In this document: piece after piece, positions 48,385-60,500 of the stretch | How the letters are laid out: each line of letters begins with the position of its first letter | Position numbering within the stretch: the stretch's first letter is position 1 | DNA from: Psettodes erumei | Taxonomy: Eukaryota > Chordata > Actinopteri > Pleuronectiformes > Psettodidae | DNA length: 64,000 bases | Reading direction: 5' to 3' | NCBI GenBank assembly: GCA_016785225.1 | Contig: JAFBJZ010000290.1 | Coordinates: forward strand, 675,001-739,000 | The notes under the pieces: generated by a model | What the model was told of the DNA's origin: nothing | Database searches by the model: none | What the model saw: the letters and a program-made list of their open reading frames with translations, nothing else | Translations under genes and position numbers: made by a program

Positions 48385-48930
48385 GTGAGTAGCGGATGTT
48401 TACTGTATGCATGCGGACGGGTTCGGACCGCTCGTTGGCGTGCTGAGGCGTGAGGCTGGATGGCGGCGGCAGTTGTCCTTTTGTGTCATCTGTCAACGGA
48501 CAGGTGTGCGGCTCCAAGGTTTGATGGCTCCCACTCTGAAAAGTTGCTGAAGTAGGGAGAGCCAAGGTCGGAGGTGTGGAGGGGGTCATTGGCGGAAAAA
48601 GCGCGGAGGCGAAATTAAGTAGAGGGGAGCAAAAAAGAATGCAACAGGAAGGTAATATGGAGAAGTGGAGGGTGGAGGGGAGGGAGCAGGGACTGTCAGA
48701 AAGCTGACGGGTGTGTGCGTGGGTGGGGGCTCGGGGGCTAAGAAAGAGATGAGCGCTCGAAACAGGCGGAATCGGCCGAGAGAAAACCTGAACGATGAGG
48801 TCAGGGAGAGGTCGAGAGACAACGGGGATGAAGGTGAGAGAGAGAGAGAGAGGATAATGAAAGATATAAATAGCATTCCGCTCCACCGATGACCTGTGAG
48901 ATTTGCTCAGCTGAAACAACACAGATGGGT

Positions 48931-48932
<2 letters not shown>

Positions 48933-48972
<40 letters not shown>
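48933..48972 (+). repeat. (CA)20 microsatellite
   Basis: A pure CA run of 40 bp, 549 bp downstream of pcx coding exon 9. Confidence 0.95.
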
Positions 48973-48976
<4 letters not shown>

Positions 48977-51597
48977 GATGGGCCCTGCTCTCACAGCGCT
49001 GATGTCTGCATGTGCAGACAATACAGTTACACTCATCCCTGTTTGATTTGCTGCATAATTAGCTCAGTTTGTGAATTAAGCTGACAGACGAGCGATCAGT
49101 GCGACTAATGCGGGAAGTTCTCGGCGGGCAAGGGGTGTGTTTGTGTGTGTGTGGGGGGATTTGCATGGCAACAAAACCAGTTCCCATGGCAACCACATGC
49201 CTGTCAACAGTATTTCCTTGCTGTCAGTCACCGCACTCTTGTTTGGCTTCTCTCAGCTCCTCTGTCTGTGGGGTGTTTGTGTCTGTGCACCATGTTCTGA
49301 TCATATTGCATTACACCGCAGTCCATGTCCCGGTGATCGCAAGTCGCCCCCCCCCCACCAACCCACTGATTGGTGTTATTTTGAGTAAAACTTTGTGTGC
49401 TAGTAAATATATCTTTTCAGCACAGCACACAATGTGAGTGAACCCTTTTGGAATTGTCTGTATTCGTCTGTAAATGTCTTCAAGTAAGTCGAGCAGACAC
49501 AGAAATCATATTCTTGTCCATGAAAACATTTGCTGCGTGGGTCGGGGAGAGATTTCTCAAGCCCTCGGCTAATGACACCAACAAAGGGTTAGCAGACGTG
49601 GAGTCTGGTCAGTGAGACGGGACCGGAGGTGAGGGATAGAGCATCTAACGTTTTAATTTCGCTTTTTACAAGAAGCATCTGCCGACTTTGCCCAGGCCTC
49701 ACATTCGCAACGTCTCAGCAGACTTGCGGGTCAAGGATTGTTGATTTGCGTGAAGAACTTCCCCGCTCCGAAGGGGAAGTAAGGTAAAGGTGGGGGCATC
49801 GCGATTTGGGGCTCCGTTGCCTCGGGGCCCGGGACAGCTCGCCGTCATCCAGTTTATCCAAGTGTTTTGCAGGATAAGGTCAGAGTGGCTGTCTGGGAGC
49901 CAGGGCGATGCAGTGGCACAGTGACATTAAGCACCCAAGTGAATCTGCTGCAGTGTGATGCTGCGACCTGAGTTCAGAGAGGAAAAAAAACCCCAAAAAA
50001 TCCAAAAGGGTTTTTGGCCGCCCTCTCTCGCCCGCCGTAGCTGCAGCTCACCGAGGACGTCGCGCGGAATTACCGGCGTGGACAAAAAAGGAGACGAGGA
50101 TGCTCGTCACCTCTGCCCTCCCTCCATTTGTTCTCCGATATCTCTGCCTCTTCCTCCTTGTTGCACTTTTCCCTCAGCTTTCTGTACCTTGCTTGCACCG
50201 GGTCCACACTTATCCCCGTAATAGCCTACTTCGGTCCTGTCACGGAGACAAAAAGTTGATAGGAAAGTCATTCTCATGTATTACAGACCCCTCCGGTCCT
50301 GCACCGGTTTGTCACATCCTCTTTGTCCTGCAGAGAACAGCTCATATCACAGAGGAACTTTGACGTTCCGGGGGAATTGGGGTCGCTTGAATTGGCGGGA
50401 GTGCGGTAATTACTTCGCATCAAACGGCGCACGTCGAGCGTCTTGGCTGTCGCGGGTGACGCTTTTCATTTGCGCAGCTCTCCCGTCAGGCCGGGGTTTA
50501 GCTCTAAGCAGCCGACAGCGGGACGGAAACCCAATGCGCATCCATCTAAATTTTAAGGGGAAGCGTAATCTTTTTTTTTTTCCTCCCGAGGGGACAAGTC
50601 GTACGTTGGAGTGTGAACGGCGAGAGCGGAAAACTGCAACGTGGTTTTATTTGAACATTACGTTCCATTACAGTTTTCTCAGATTTTTTCCCGTTTCACT
50701 CGACTGCTCCCCCCCCCCCCGATCTCCGGGGCGCGTGAGCACATTCATCCTTGTTTTCACGTGTTTCAAAACCGACTGTGTTGCTGATAGACTTGTCAGG
50801 GAGGTGTTTTTTTTTTTTTTTCACAGTCGTGAAACACACCGCTCCAAACTTGCCGCTCACGGCCCGACTCCCCTCCCCGCACCGCCTTTCATCACTTTCA
50901 TCTATCCTGCGTAATTTCTTTTTCATCAGTCATTCCCCTCATTCCCTATTCGATTTGCTAACTTCCCGTCCCCTCTCCCAACCTGGCTGCCTTCAAGCCT
51001 CCGTTCCTTCTCTGCAAACCCAAATCCTGACGGGCCTCTGCCATTGCAGGGTGCCCATCATTAGCGTATATCTGAGGAGCTGGAGTCACGGCGGTCCTGT
51101 CAGCCTCCTCATCACTCCCTTAAACCTTTCGTTTTATTTGTCTCCCCCCCTCCGTTTGATCGCTCTTTTAAACCTGCTTTAATTTTTCGGCGTCTGTCGT
51201 GTTTGTTGTGACTCTCCATGTCTTTCTTTTTATTCCTGTGTGCCGGCGACAGCCGCTGGCGTTGTTGTTGTTGTTGTTGTTTTTTTTTTTTCTCTCTCGG
51301 GTTGTCCATCTGGCCCATTCTCCTGAGTGTGATATCGTGGTAACGCCCGGGGGGAATTTCTTTGAATGTGCCACGAACGTCCGGGACTTGGGACTCAGGG
51401 ATGAACTGACGAGATCTGAAAGGTCAAAGTTGAAGATCCCTCTGTAGTTTTTCAGTTGTAGTTGTGGGTGCATTGTGTATGTTTTTTTTTTCTTTTTTCT
51501 TTTTTTGGTCGCGTCAGTGGTGTAGGGTAGTGGCCGGTGGCTCGGTTAGATTTTATTTTAGAATTAGCTTGGAGCACGGTCACCAGGTGAGGTATCG

Positions 51598-51598
<1 letters not shown>

Positions 51599-51629
<31 letters not shown>
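51599..51629 (+). repeat. (AC)n microsatellite
   Basis: A pure AC run of about 31 bp, directly upstream of a 450-bp pyrimidine-rich block. Confidence 0.95.
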
Positions 51630-51632
<3 letters not shown>

Positions 51633-54600
51633 ATCAAAGTGTCCTCTCTCTTTCTCTCACTTTAATCAGGCCCCTCTCTTCCTTCCCGCCCATCCTTCTC
51701 ATCCCATCATCCCTCCCTCAGGCTCTCCCCTTCATCTGTCCGTCACCGGATGACTTGGCATCCGTCTCCCCGCCGCTGCCCATTCCTCCAGCCACACGCC
51801 ATTGCCCCCCCCCGCCCCGGTTTGTCTCCCTCTGTCCCGCTGCCGTCGTTTCAGTTCCTCCCCGTGCGTCTGCCGCTCACTCGGCCCCATCACGCCCCCT
51901 TTCATCCTCTCCTCATCCCCTATCCCTGACATCTGTCCCTTCATTCATCTCTCCCTCTCCCTGTCGCTCTCTGTCCTTTACCTCACCTTTGCCTCGGCCC
52001 TTCAGGAACTTGTCCTTCTCTGTCCTCGCTCCCCTCCATCTGTCCGCTCTCATCCCGCTGCATTGTCGCTCTATACCTCCCATCTGTCTCCCTCGCTCCG
52101 TGCTTTCATGTGTTCGTAGAAGCGCCCGCCAAACTGCGCGCGACCTGAAAGAGTAACTTTGAAGTGTTTGAGCCACAGTTGTGAAGGCGGCTACACAGGA
52201 AAGCCATTAAGTTGAGTCCTTGGTGTATTGACTTTGATTAGCAGGTACATCCAAACTCCAGAGGATGGATTATGATGACACCGTATTCCACATAGAGCCC
52301 AGCTAACAGCAGTGTTTTAGGCCAGCAGTAGAAGTATGATATCATATCTGGAGATTTTCATGTTTTTAAGAAAGTGACGCAAGTAGATTTCAGATTGGTC
52401 TTCGACTTTGAGATGGTATTTAAGACGTTTACTCCGCGGGTCAGCTTACGGGTGAAGACTAAAGTTAACGTGACGGCGCCGAAGCGTCGGCCCCCACTAG
52501 TGACAGCGCGTCGGCGCGAAGCTGAGGCGCGTGTGATTTTTGTCTCCCTGCCTTGCAGCTCACCTCAAGAAAAACAAGCTGCGTCTCAAATCCTTTCCGG
52601 CGCGCTAATTCAGATTTTGATTTCATTGTGTGTTTGTGCTGGAAAACGCAAACGAATTGGAGAGGCTGCCCACTGCTGGAAAAAAAGACCCGGGACGTTT
52701 GACCTTCACTTTGCAGAATGATATATGCGCAGAGTTGGACACCAGAAGGCCGTTTTCACATTCATCTGATGAAGGGGGAGAAAGTTTCGCAGCAGTTTCA
52801 CTTAGACTCATTTTTCTAAGTGATATGTTTTTTTACGTCTCAAAAAAGGATCTTGTAAATTTTTTGGAACAGCGCTCCGCTGCCTCGTTCTTCCGTGGAA
52901 TTGGCAGTGGCATTTGAAAGCCAGTCTTTTCGGATTGGCTCTCGCATCCGACATATTGACACGCCCGCAGTACTTCAGACGCATCGTTGGCGTTTCCGTA
53001 CTCAGAGATTTTCGTGTGTTTTTGGCAGGCGTGTAAGACGGGGAACGGCGAATCTTTAAATCCGCCTCAAAACGCGGGCTGCCCTTGTAAAGCGGAGCAG
53101 CGTTTACAAGCCCGCGCTTGCCGCCGCAAAGTTTAGGCAAACCACCGCCGTGCTTCACCTCGCCGACGCCGCATCTTCCTCCGGTGCCGCTCCCGCTTCT
53201 CCCCGTACTCCTTTTGATCGTTGTGTCGCAGCTCTGTACGGCGCCGGTGACTTGACGAGGCAGACCACCACAATATGTAATCAGAATGAATCCACCCCCC
53301 ACAATGGCATTGAGCATTTGTGTGAGACGGGCCGGCCGCCTCTGCATTCAGCACCAGCTCTGAACTCCTCCCCTCTCAAGGTTCAATTTGTCCAATAATT
53401 TGGCCGTAAGCAATCTGGCCTTTGTGCGCCCGCTGCCGTCAGGGGACGCCGCGCGTTTTGTTAGATTGCCGGACAGGAGCCCTTTAGATCCTAAAGCGAT
53501 GTAATTATGCCCACGGGCTCACGCCGAGCCGCGCGCACCGCGGTGTACGGCGGAGACAGCGAGGGATTGTGTGTCTGTTTGGATGAGACGGCGTGAGGGG
53601 GGGAGAGCGTCTCGCCTCTGATGTAGCGGCGCCTGGGTGCGCATGAGACCAGCGTCAGCGGGCGGAAAGTCACCCAAACCGCTACGTGTGATTGCTGAGT
53701 TCAGACATCCAGATGCGGCCAAACAGGAAGTAGCAGCAATTTAAAAAAACAACAGCCCAAACACTTCTGTGATTATTCGACTATTCCGCTTATCCAATCT
53801 CCGCAATATTTTCCACAAACGTGCAGGAAAAAAAAAATCCTGATAAGTGAGCGTGTTATTGGGGAAAGCTTTTATTTTCCCTGAAGCCTGTCTCTTTCCG
53901 AGGCAGCTGATGCTCTCAGCCTCCACCCCATCCAGCTCCACCGCGTCACATCTCGGCAAACGGTCGCTGAAGTTGCACCTCGCCCGAACCGCTGCCTAAC
54001 GTTTCACAGCGTAGAATAAACCGTTTTGATTTGTGGAGCTTGTCGGGGCCGGAGCAAGCCCCCCCCCCCCCCCCGCGGGAGCGTTCCGCTTCCCATCTGT
54101 AGGTACTGCAGCCGCACTGGCTCACGGCTGCTGACGAGTGCAGGAAGTCAGCCTTGCATCATCTAAGTGACCGCGTCTGAGGACTTTTTGGAATTAAAGC
54201 AGTGCGACTTACCCCATATTAGAACAGTTTCCGAACATAAAACCCGGCACGTGCGATAAATCCTGACTCGAGGGCAACCTCCGAGCTTTTCGCAAATCTC
54301 GCGGCGCTCGTCGACGCGCAGCTCCGCTCTTTCGCCGTTTTACCGCTCCACAGAAAAAGCGACGGCCGTCCCAGCTCGGCCGGCCCGTCCCATATAAATG
54401 ATTCGGCTCACGATTTTGACATCGAGGTCGGCACCCTCAGGCGAACAGAACCAGCGCACCTTTAATACTGCTCACAGGGTACGGCGTCTGCTGATGCAGG
54501 CTGTCAGGCGCGTTCTGAGCTATAATAAGTCGCGGCCACTCGTGTGTTATATTTCAAATGAGAGTGACGTGGCTTCATTTACCCACGTCCACAGCATTGG

Positions 54601-55458
54601 ACGTCTGCGGTGGAGTTTGACAGACAGGGCTTTTTAAGGACGGACAGCAAAAAGTTTGGAGGCAAGCCACGGTATCTTTATTTCAGCGTTGCCTTTGCCA
54701 GTTTGTTTGTGCGGCGCGCGGCGGGGGGGGGGCTTACGAAAATCGCCTCCGCTACCGCAGGACAGAAACAAATAACACGTTCCCGGAGACAGCCGGCGCG
54801 TTATTGAAGGCTGAAATCTCGGAGGTCATTAAACAAACCGCATCAAATCCATCACGGGGACGCCGGGTGACAGTGACTGGTCGATGCTCATTTTGAAACA
54901 AAAATCCAACGGAGCGCAGATATCGTGGTATTGACGGGCCGCGATCTGCATGTTACACGTTTCAGACGACGATAATGAACCCGCTCACGCACGCAGAGCG
55001 TGGAATGTGATTAAGTGTCACATCTGAATCACTTCAGGTTAAGTGCTTTGCACGGACTGCCAGTATTGACCACATTAATAGTGTGATATTGATTCCGTAA
55101 ATGGTAATGTTGTTAAATAAACTGCGCCATATCCATCATGGTGAATTTGCTGTGTATACGGTGGAGTGACGAATGTCTAATTCATAGACGTAATAAAAAA
55201 AAAAATAGGAAAAAAGGTCATTACTTGTTTTGTTTGAGGCGTTAAACAAATGCGCTGAATCTGCCACACAGGCGCGAGTAAAAATAAGAACTCGATATTG
55301 TGTAATACATCATATTCAATATTGTGATTTTTGCCAGTTGAGAAAAAAAGAGAAAAACCTGCTATTGCTACATCTTTGGTGCGAAGCGAGTGAACGGGCC
55401 GCTTCGCCTTATTGTATCGGGAAAGCCCGTGTTTGTGTTTGTGTATGTGTGAGATGCG

Positions 55459-55460
<2 letters not shown>

Positions 55461-55523
<63 letters not shown>
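55461..55523 (+). repeat. (GA)31 microsatellite
   Basis: A pure GA run of 63 bp, the longest uninterrupted dinucleotide tract in the window. It is followed 180 bp later by a (TG)11 run at 55709-55730. Confidence 0.95.
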
Positions 55524-55526
<3 letters not shown>

Positions 55527-56971
55527 GTGCTTGAGAAAGACATCTTTCCTCACATTCAGCTGAAAATGCAGCCGCTCGACAAAACAGACGAAGAAAGCTG
55601 CCATGAAGTGCGGCGTTCTTTTTTTTTTTTTTTTCTTTTTTAGGAGAGCTGCAAAATGCAAAATCTTTCTTATTGCTCCTGTTCTGACAGACAAAGAGAG
55701 ATAATTAGTGTGTGTGTGTGTGTGTGTGTGCATCTCAGTGTGTGTTAGAGAAAGTGCGTTTAAAATGGTTTTGGGCCTTCTCTGCTCGGTAGAGAGGACG
55801 CCACACGTTTTTATTTTGGGGCTTTTTTTCTTTTTGTCTCCGTAGCGTGCGCCCGTGCGTCTTGCACCAGCAGCTGGAGAGAAAAAGGCGCAGCGTCATG
55901 TATGAGCGAGCCCGCACCTGGCTACTCGTCTGTGAGGCCAGCTAATTAGTCTTAAACGACCGCTCTCCATCTTCATCAGGCTGAGAAAGGACGACGAGAG
56001 AGGGAGCGGGAACGAGGCAGACCGAGGGAAACAATGCCTCGCATTAATCGAAAGAGGGCCTGACAAACGAGGGGGGGTGGGGGGGTGGAGAGAGGGGAAG
56101 GACATGAGGCGGATTGAAAGAGCGAGCGGGGCGACCCCCGGCGGCTGCCGCAGGGACGGAGCGCGGCGTCCTGCAGGGCCGAAGGTGCGGGGTTTGTTGG
56201 GTATATCGGAGTTCACTCTCGCTGCCGCATCAGCAATTATCCTCTCCTCTCCGGCGTTCCCGCGCCTTTCCGGGCTCCTTGGCGCGCTAAAGCATAAAGG
56301 AGACGTTCCAGAGAAGGTCAGCCCGGGATCGCTGCACACTTGTTAATAATTAATGCACTAAAAACAAGTTACATGCTCCACCACGCCGCCTCCTTTCCTC
56401 CCTTCCATACCCCCCCTCCTCCTCCACCACGTGCTGAAGAAATTCTCTCCATTTTATCATGCCGACATCTTTCCCTCTCCTCACCTTCTTCTTCAACTCA
56501 TCCTCTCTTACCCTCCCTAACCTAAGTCTGCTCCCTGAAGGGCGGGGCATCCATCCTGGTGGCGATACGTCAACTTGGGCGCTTGTCGTCGATACCAAAT
56601 TCATGAAAATCCAAATTACATTCCACGTGACAGTTCTGTTCCTCGTGGAGCGATGGTCTGCTCCTGAATTTATTCCACGCATGTTCAAGTGTTTCATCAA
56701 GTGTGCCGTGTTGTCTGTCTCGGTAACCTGTCTCGGCAGCTGTGTCCTTTTTGCATATATTACAAGGCGTGTTATTGGCATAGAGCCTGATGAAATGGAG
56801 CCATGCGACGCACACCGTCAACAACACAACAACAGACTATCGTTTTTTTCTCTTATTGAAGCCGTTGTCCCTTCCCCTCCTCTGCCTCTTCCTCTTTCAG
56901 ACTCTCTGTCTCTCTTGTCCAGTTCTGTCTTCCTCAACACCGCGAGGAAACACATACGCTTTACCTTCCTG

Positions 56972-56997
56972 GTGTGTGTGTGTGTGTGTGTGTGTGT
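56972..56997 (+). repeat. (GT)13 microsatellite
   Basis: A pure GT run in the last intron of the window. Confidence 0.95.
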
Positions 56998-57267
56998 CCA
57001 CGAAACAACCACCGACAAGCAAATACTGCTGAGATGCATAGACGACTTGCCTGGATGCTCTGTAATGAGCTAGATAATGGTTGTAATAATTGTTAGCGTG
57101 TGTGTGCATGTGTGCGTTTGAGGAAATATTGTGTAACAGTGATTACCTGAGTCGGCCTTTATGTTACAGTATGCTATGATGTTGCTTAAAAAGTCGGACG
57201 AGTGCGTGTCTGCAGGCGCCGCAGTCGGCGTCCCAATCCAGCTTGTGATATTCAGACCTTTTTTGTC

Positions 57268-57270
<3 letters not shown>

Positions 57271-57309
<39 letters not shown>
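57271..57309 (+). repeat. (GT)19 microsatellite with CG-alternating end
   Basis: A pure GT run continuing into GCGCGCAC, so the whole stretch alternates purine and pyrimidine, a Z-DNA-prone pattern. Confidence 0.95.
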
Positions 57310-57315
<6 letters not shown>

Positions 57316-57509
57316 CTCGGAGGAGTTTTTGTTTGGCTTTGTGAGCACGTCATAAAATAATTTGAAGGTGATTATAATTGTGCAGCGGAGCGTACAGTGA
57401 GTGATTGAGAAGCACGCAGATGAATGAGAATGAGGGATGTGACCGAGCGCGTCTCGAGCGTGCGTCTGTCCTGACACCGGGGGAGAATCTAATTTGCGTG
57501 CGCGAGCGA

Positions 57510-57537
57510 GGGAGGGAGGGAGGGAGGGAGGGAGGGG
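57510..57537 (+). repeat. (GGGA)n tract, G-quadruplex-forming motif
   Basis: Seven runs of three or four G separated by single A bases. This comfortably meets the intramolecular G-quadruplex pattern on the sense strand of the pcx transcript. Confidence 0.9.
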
Positions 57538-60500
57538 AGTCGGGCCTACTTATGATAACGGGAGGGATGCGTCTCGTGATTATAATCGCAGCCGTCTTTT
57601 TTTGTTTGCGTGAAATGTTGTTTGAGATACTTTACTGGACTCGCACTGCGCAGTAAGATAATGCACAACAATTAACAATTAGGCTTAAGCTGCAACTTGA
57701 GCCTTTCCATTTTTTTTTTCCACCCACAATTTAATTTTGGCGAGTCTTTCCGCAGGATGTGCACGCGGCCGCCACTGGAACGTCTGAAGTGATGATTATG
57801 TAGGAAGAGTCGTGTTTATAATGAGGGGTGTTTTTTTTTCTTCTTCTTCTTCTCTCTGATTGATAAGCGGATTTGTGGACGCTATCTGCGCGAGACATCA
57901 GAGATGGCGGCTTCTCGGGGAAAGCGTTTCCAGGAGTGTTTGTCCGTGTGTTCTGAGCCGAAGAAGACGGGTTGGATTTTTCCAGGGAAATGTGACAGTC
58001 ACGCATAGTTCTGCCGTCCCAACATATCAGATGGCATTCCTGCGCCCCTTCGGTTTTGCCCTTCTGTCTGGATGGTTGCGGTCGCCCTTATCCGGGTTTC
58101 CGTGGCGATGACCTTTTCTGTGGAGGTGTTATATGAAACACTGTAGGCTTCCCGTGCCGCCGCACCGACCTCCTCCTTCACGCGTGATCCTGACAAGACT
58201 GCACTCCCCTACAAGCGCAACACCAGTTAAACCCAAGGCTGGAATTAATGAAATCCTAATTTGCATGAATTACCATGACCTAAATGATAAATTAAACTGT
58301 AATTTCCATACGTTCCGTCCAGTAATCCCCTTTGGATTCCTCCTAAGCCTTTTCTGCAGGCAACTGGGGCTTCTGAGCCAACTCCTATCAAAGACTCGAC
58401 CCAAACCCGAGAATCCAGCATCAAACGGAGGTGGATCACGGGTAAGGCCCTGGGACAGATGTGCATTTGGGGATAGCGGCCGAGGGGGGAGGGTGCATCG
58501 GTCCTATCGCAGGCTGGAAGCAGAAGACGTGACTTCTGCTTTTCCCTCCTCGGCTTCAAATGTCTGCCACCAGAGAGGAGCAGCGGAAATTTGCCAGACG
58601 AAGACTTTCTTTCTGATTCCGTTGCGCCGTCGTGAACCTAAGAGGATTTGCCCAACACCAGTTCACTTTTGCGCCCGACACGTCGCGCAAACGACGCGCC
58701 AGGGCGTCGTCGGGTCCGAAACCGACCAATGGCGGGTTTGTCGATACCTTCAGGTCGTGGCCCTGCCAACAGGGTGGGTGCCTGCATTCAAATGATTCAG
58801 CAGCCTGTTAGCCAGACAGCTGTGAGAGGAATATAATGGGAATGAAATGACGGATGAAATCCCCTCCCAGCCAGACGTAAAGGAACGCGTCGTGCGCACA
58901 GCGGGGCTACCTGTCGGCGTATCACGCTGAGCGACCTGTTGAGAAGATCATTTTATTTAATAAGTCTTGCTTTCTATCTCCCGACCCGTGTCGGGGGTGG
59001 GTTGGTGGGGACACGCCTCCCTCGCGCTAACGCGGGAGCGCGTGCGCGTCGGTACATCAAAGCCGAGCGGCTTGAGGCGCGCTCGGAGCGCTGGGTTTTA
59101 ATTAGAGCGGTTTCCTGCTGGGCTTCGGTCGGTGGAAAAAGGAAGACCCGGCGCCTCCGTCCCCGCCGCGCGGCTCGCTGGCCCGAAAACCTGGAAACGA
59201 AAGTGACGACGCGCGGATGCCGAGCGCGCGTGCGCTTTGACGAGCCTCTGCCTCCGTTTGCCTGCACCTAGTAATTATTTTCACGGCTTCCTGAGCGCAC
59301 AGAAACACGTTTGCATCAAGCGCGCGTCACCTTCTATGCAAATTCTTGCGGAATTGGCGAACTCAGCTGCGGGACCCGGAGGTCAGTTTTAATTCTCAAG
59401 AAATCCCATTACCGGAGAAGTAGAAATAATGAAGTGGCGCCGCTCTTTCGTTGCGCTGAACGCGGGAGGTGTGGCTTCCGAGTCGGTCCGAATGCACGGC
59501 GTCCCGCTGCGAAGCCTTCTCGCCGCGTCATCATCCGTCCCCCGCAAACGGACGATTGGCAAACGAAGACGAACATTAGCGTTCAGTCGGATGGTTGTCT
59601 GTATTGCTGCTCTTCCGTCTCCACCTCACGTAACTTGATCGGTTGATTGACACAAACGCCCCGCCAAACCAGCGAGATTCTCCCTGCTCATCCGCGGCGT
59701 GACTAAATTGAGTTATCTCCCCGTCAATTTTCCGTTTCTGTTTTTCGTTGCCTGATCATTTTTTCCCTCGCCGTTAATTCGCGCAGTTCCGCCTCCTTCA
59801 GCGCCCCCTCCCTCCCTCCCGTTCACGTTTGCGTTTATTGCAAACCATTTCTCTCTCTCTCTCTCTCTCTGCTGCGCCGCCTCCTCATTGTTGCCGCCAT
59901 ATTATTCTGCCGATGCTCATATTTTCCATTTGTCACGTTATCTGGGCTGGTCGGTGACTCACAGGCCTCTGTTACGATTTGTGGCTGCATCTCTGTGTGC
60001 GTTTCCACGCGCTTTGTCACGGCCTGCGTTGTGCGCTCGCACGTGCTGTATGTGTGTGTGCGCCGCTCGTCGGTTATCTCTCCGAGGACGTTCCAGATGT
60101 GCAATATGGTAGCTGATGGAATTTTAACTACATGTGAGTCTAGCGTGTTGACACACATATGATTGTGCGTGTGTGTGGGCTTATTTATCTGCCCCCCCCA
60201 CACACACACACACATTTTTTCCATCTATTTGCGACTTCCACTGTGCAATTTTCCAAGTGAGAGGACTTGGATTGCATTTTATCAGGCGTATATGGGCTTT
60301 TTGCATTTATTTTTTTTTGTTTAGGTGCGTACGTGTCTGCTGGAGCACGTTTGCCTGTTGTGTTGAATTTGCAACGTTCAGACCTTCTCCAAACGGTGCC
60401 ACCCTCAGACCAAGCTGAGGTGCACCTGATTTATTTTCAGGCTCGGGCTCGTGGGTTAATTTTCAAAGCGGTTCTGCAGGACCGCGGCGGCTTATTTAAA

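Noticed and set aside
48164..48922. 252-codon open frame on the minus strand
   Set aside because: It runs antisense through pcx coding exon 9 and the adjoining purine-rich block. The real coding strand is clearly the plus strand.
51464..52156. 230-codon open frame on the plus strand
   Set aside because: Translation of a T-run, a CA microsatellite and a CT-rich block gives Phe, His-Thr and Pro-Ser-Leu strings. Stop codons are rare in such DNA, and there is no protein-like pattern.
55461..55523. Arg-Glu repeat 'protein' across the GA tract
   Set aside because: Direct translation of (GA)n. There is no supporting sequence on either side.
58133..58795. 220-codon open frame on the plus strand in the last intron
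   Set aside because: More mixed composition than the others, but I recognise no family, and it crosses the AT-rich candidate enhancer and CpG-rich DNA. Without conservation it is best treated as chance.
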